Positions 4,845 to 6,073 of a DNA stretch of 6,073 nt are shown piece after piece. Both the position numbers and the translations under genes were made by a program. Within the stretch, counting starts at the first letter, position 1; every line of letters starts with the position of its first letter. The notes beneath the pieces are model-generated. The model made no database searches. It was not told where the DNA came from and saw nothing but the letters and a program-made list of their open reading frames with translations. Origin of the DNA: Phycisphaerales bacterium (GTDB taxonomy: Bacteria; Planctomycetota; Phycisphaerae; Phycisphaerales; UBA1924); the NCBI GenBank assembly GCA_019747615.1, contig JAIEQQ010000138.1, forward strand, positions 1 to 6,073, in the 5' to 3' direction.

Positions 4845-5525
4845 ATGGACAGCGAGGTCGTTTCATCCTGGCGCGAACGGCTCGAGCGACTCGGCGGGCG
4901 CACGGTCGGCGCGGGCGCGATGACTGCGGCTGAGATCGACGCGTTTTGCGATGAGGCGGGGAATCGGCGGCGGGTGGATCGACCGCTGCTCTGCTGGCGG
5001 TATGGCGTGGCGGCGGGGCCGACGCCTTCGGGCGTGCGTGATGATGAGGCGCTGTGGTGGGCGCTGCATGATCCGACGATCGATGTCGATGCGTTGCTGG
5101 CGCCGGAGAGCAATCTGAGCGCACGGGGCGTGGAGATGATGCCGCCGCTGCTGGCGCGAGCCGCGGGGACGATCGAGGTGTTCACCGAGTCGCAGCTCTC
5201 GTCGCTGCATGCGCTGTGGCATTTGGCGGGTGTGCGCAACCGCCCGGACTATCGCGAGCGGTGCCTGCGCGTCGCGTCGTGGTTCATCGAGCACATTCAG
5301 CCGGACAATGCGACGAACCACGCGTGGGCGATTCATGTGTTCGTCGTGCTGGGTGCGTCTGGCGCAACCCCACAGGCTGGCAGCGCGATCTCGTATGGCG
5401 CGACGCTGCTGCACAACTGCCGCGTGCAGCTTGGTGTGCCGGATCGGTTCTCGCGGGAGTTGATCGGCGACGCGGCGGAGGTGCTGCGGGCTGAGTCGTT
5501 GCGACTTACCAATCCAAAGGCTTGA
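4845..5525 (+). CDS. Hypothetical protein, 226 residues, soluble and probably mostly helical
   Basis: I do not recognise this protein. It begins with a charged helix (SSWRERLERLGGR), then TAAEIDAFCDEAG, a LLCWRYGVAAGPTPSG segment (48-63), and DDEALWWALHDP (66-77). The C-terminal half is the most structured in appearance: SSLHALWHLAGVRNRPDYRE (119-138), then CLRVASWFIEHI (140-151), DNATNHAWAIHVFVVLG (154-170) and ISYGATLLHNC (182-192). The W/H-rich paired helices resemble alpha/alpha-toroid enzymes in style only; this is a weak impression. No signal peptide, membrane helix or known catalytic motif is visible. Coding is supported by an uninterrupted frame, sensible amino-acid composition and AAGG (4836-4839) five bases before the ATG. 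It may be co-transcribed with the glycosyltransferase gene 81 bp upstream. Its last 20 bp overlap the 3' end of purL tail-to-tail. An in-frame ATG at 4920 is a possible later start. Confidence 0.75.
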   Translation: MDSEVVSSWRERLERLGGRTVGAGAMTAAEIDAFCDEAGNRRRVDRPLLCWRYGVAAGPTPSGVRDDEALWWALHDPTIDVDALLAPESNLSARGVEMMPPLLARAAGTIEVFTESQLSSLHALWHLAGVRNRPDYRERCLRVASWFIEHIQPDNATNHAWAIHVFVVLGASGATPQAGSAISYGATLLHNCRVQLGVPDRFSRELIGDAAEVLRAESLRLTNPKA

Positions 5526-6073
5526 GCCACGCGCCGGCGAGGTCGCCGGCGATGACGCTGAGGCGGAGCGCCGGCTCGGTGAGCAGGCCGCTGTCGTTGA
5601 GTTCGCCGATTTGGATCGCCGGGATGGACTGTTCCTCGGCGGTGGTGAGGATCGCGCGGGCGTGGGCCGGGGTGACTTCGATGAGGTAGCGGCTGGGCGA
5701 TTCGCCGAAGAGGGACGCGGCAGAGGTGTCGCTGAGCGCCAGCGCGGCGCCGAGGGGGCGGCGGGGTGTTGAGCCGCCGATGAGCATCTCGCTGACGGCG
5801 CAGAGGAGGCCACCGTCGGAGATGTCGTGAGCCGCGGCGATGACGCCGCTGTGGATGAGGCGTGCGACGAAGTGGGCCACGCGCGGTCCGAGCTTGAGGT
5901 CTGTCAGCGGCACTCGCGGGTCGTGAGCGGCGGTGAGGCCGAAGAGTCGCTGGTAGTGCGAGCCGCCCAGCGCGCTGGATGGCGGGCCGATGAGCAGCAG
6001 CACGTGGCCGGGCTTCTTTGCGTCGGAGGTGACGCAGCGGTGAACGTCGGGCACGATGCCTAGGCCGGTGATC
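5506..6073 (-). CDS. purL: Phosphoribosylformylglycinamidine synthase subunit PurL, C-terminal part (cut by window edge)
   Basis: PurL is the synthetase component that converts FGAR to FGAM with ATP and glutamine-derived ammonia, in the fourth step of purine synthesis in the cytoplasm. Only the last 188 residues are present; the frame runs off the right edge, so the start lies outside. Visible signatures belong to the C-terminal AIRS_C-type domain: GLGIVPDVHRCVTSDAK at the edge, HVLLLIG, LGGSHYQRLFG, AAAHDISDGGLLCAVSEM (glycine-rich DGG core around 5809-5832) and LFGESPSRYLIEV. The ending WLKPLDW is followed by a TAA stop at 5506-5508. No lesion is seen. The GTG at 6052-6054 is only an internal valine codon, since the homologous sequence continues upstream of it. 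The gene converges with the 226-residue gene, overlapping it by 20 bp. Confidence 0.93.
   Translation of the reverse strand, partial: ITGLGIVPDVHRCVTSDAKKPGHVLLLIGPPSSALGGSHYQRLFGLTAAHDPRVPLTDLKLGPRVAHFVARLIHSGVIAAAHDISDGGLLCAVSEMLIGGSTPRRPLGAALALSDTSAASLFGESPSRYLIEVTPAHARAILTTAEEQSIPAIQIGELNDSGLLTEPALRLSVIAGDLAGAWLKPLDW

Noticed and set aside
4863..5813. Minus-strand open frame spanning the hypothetical gene and the purL tail
   Set aside because: It overlaps purL in another frame on the same strand and has serine/arginine/proline-rich shadow composition, so the plus-strand frame is the better candidate.

Overview
This is a high-GC bacterial chromosomal window carrying five intact protein genes, one gene cut by the window edge, one broken transposase gene, and an unusually repeat-rich set of intergenic spacers. 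Most starts lack a clear Shine-Dalgarno sequence. The gene content and the style of the repeats suggest a Planctomycetota (Phycisphaerae-like) genome. That taxonomic guess is an inference of low to moderate confidence, because no rRNA or marker phylogeny is available here.

Layout. Positions 73-345 (minus) hold the N-terminal part of an IS200-like/REP-associated tyrosine transposase whose C-terminal half is missing. The gene-free stretch that follows (346-790) carries two about 100-bp copies of a three-hairpin REP-like repeat and a ten-copy heptamer array. Next, all on the minus strand, come gcvT (aminomethyltransferase of the glycine cleavage system, 791-1933), a small PilZ-domain protein (2025-2438) and panC (pantothenate synthetase, 2628-3464). 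A 360-bp divergent spacer (3465-3824) is packed with degenerate short-period repeats and a dyad-symmetry element. On the plus strand follow a family-2-type glycosyltransferase with a galactosyltransferase-like C-terminal motif (3825-4763) and an unrecognised 226-residue protein (4845-5525). The latter overlaps tail-to-tail by 20 bp with the 3' end of purL (5506 to the right edge, minus).

How the genes relate. The metabolic genes are housekeeping. GcvT makes 5,10-methylene-tetrahydrofolate, the one-carbon donor used by PanB in the step before PanC, and folate one-carbon units also feed the purine pathway that contains PurL. This link is textbook knowledge; the neighbourhood itself does not show co-regulation. 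PilZ suggests a c-di-GMP output and the glycosyltransferase suggests surface polysaccharide or glycoconjugate synthesis, but nothing in the sequence ties the two together.

I found no CRISPR array, tRNA, rRNA, phage gene or recognisable defence system. The more interesting material is in the spacers: the REP/RAYT pair, heptamer arrays with unrelated motifs but the same period, and a nonamer repeat family in opposite orientations on either side of the glycosyltransferase gene, including a perfect 11-bp inverted pair.
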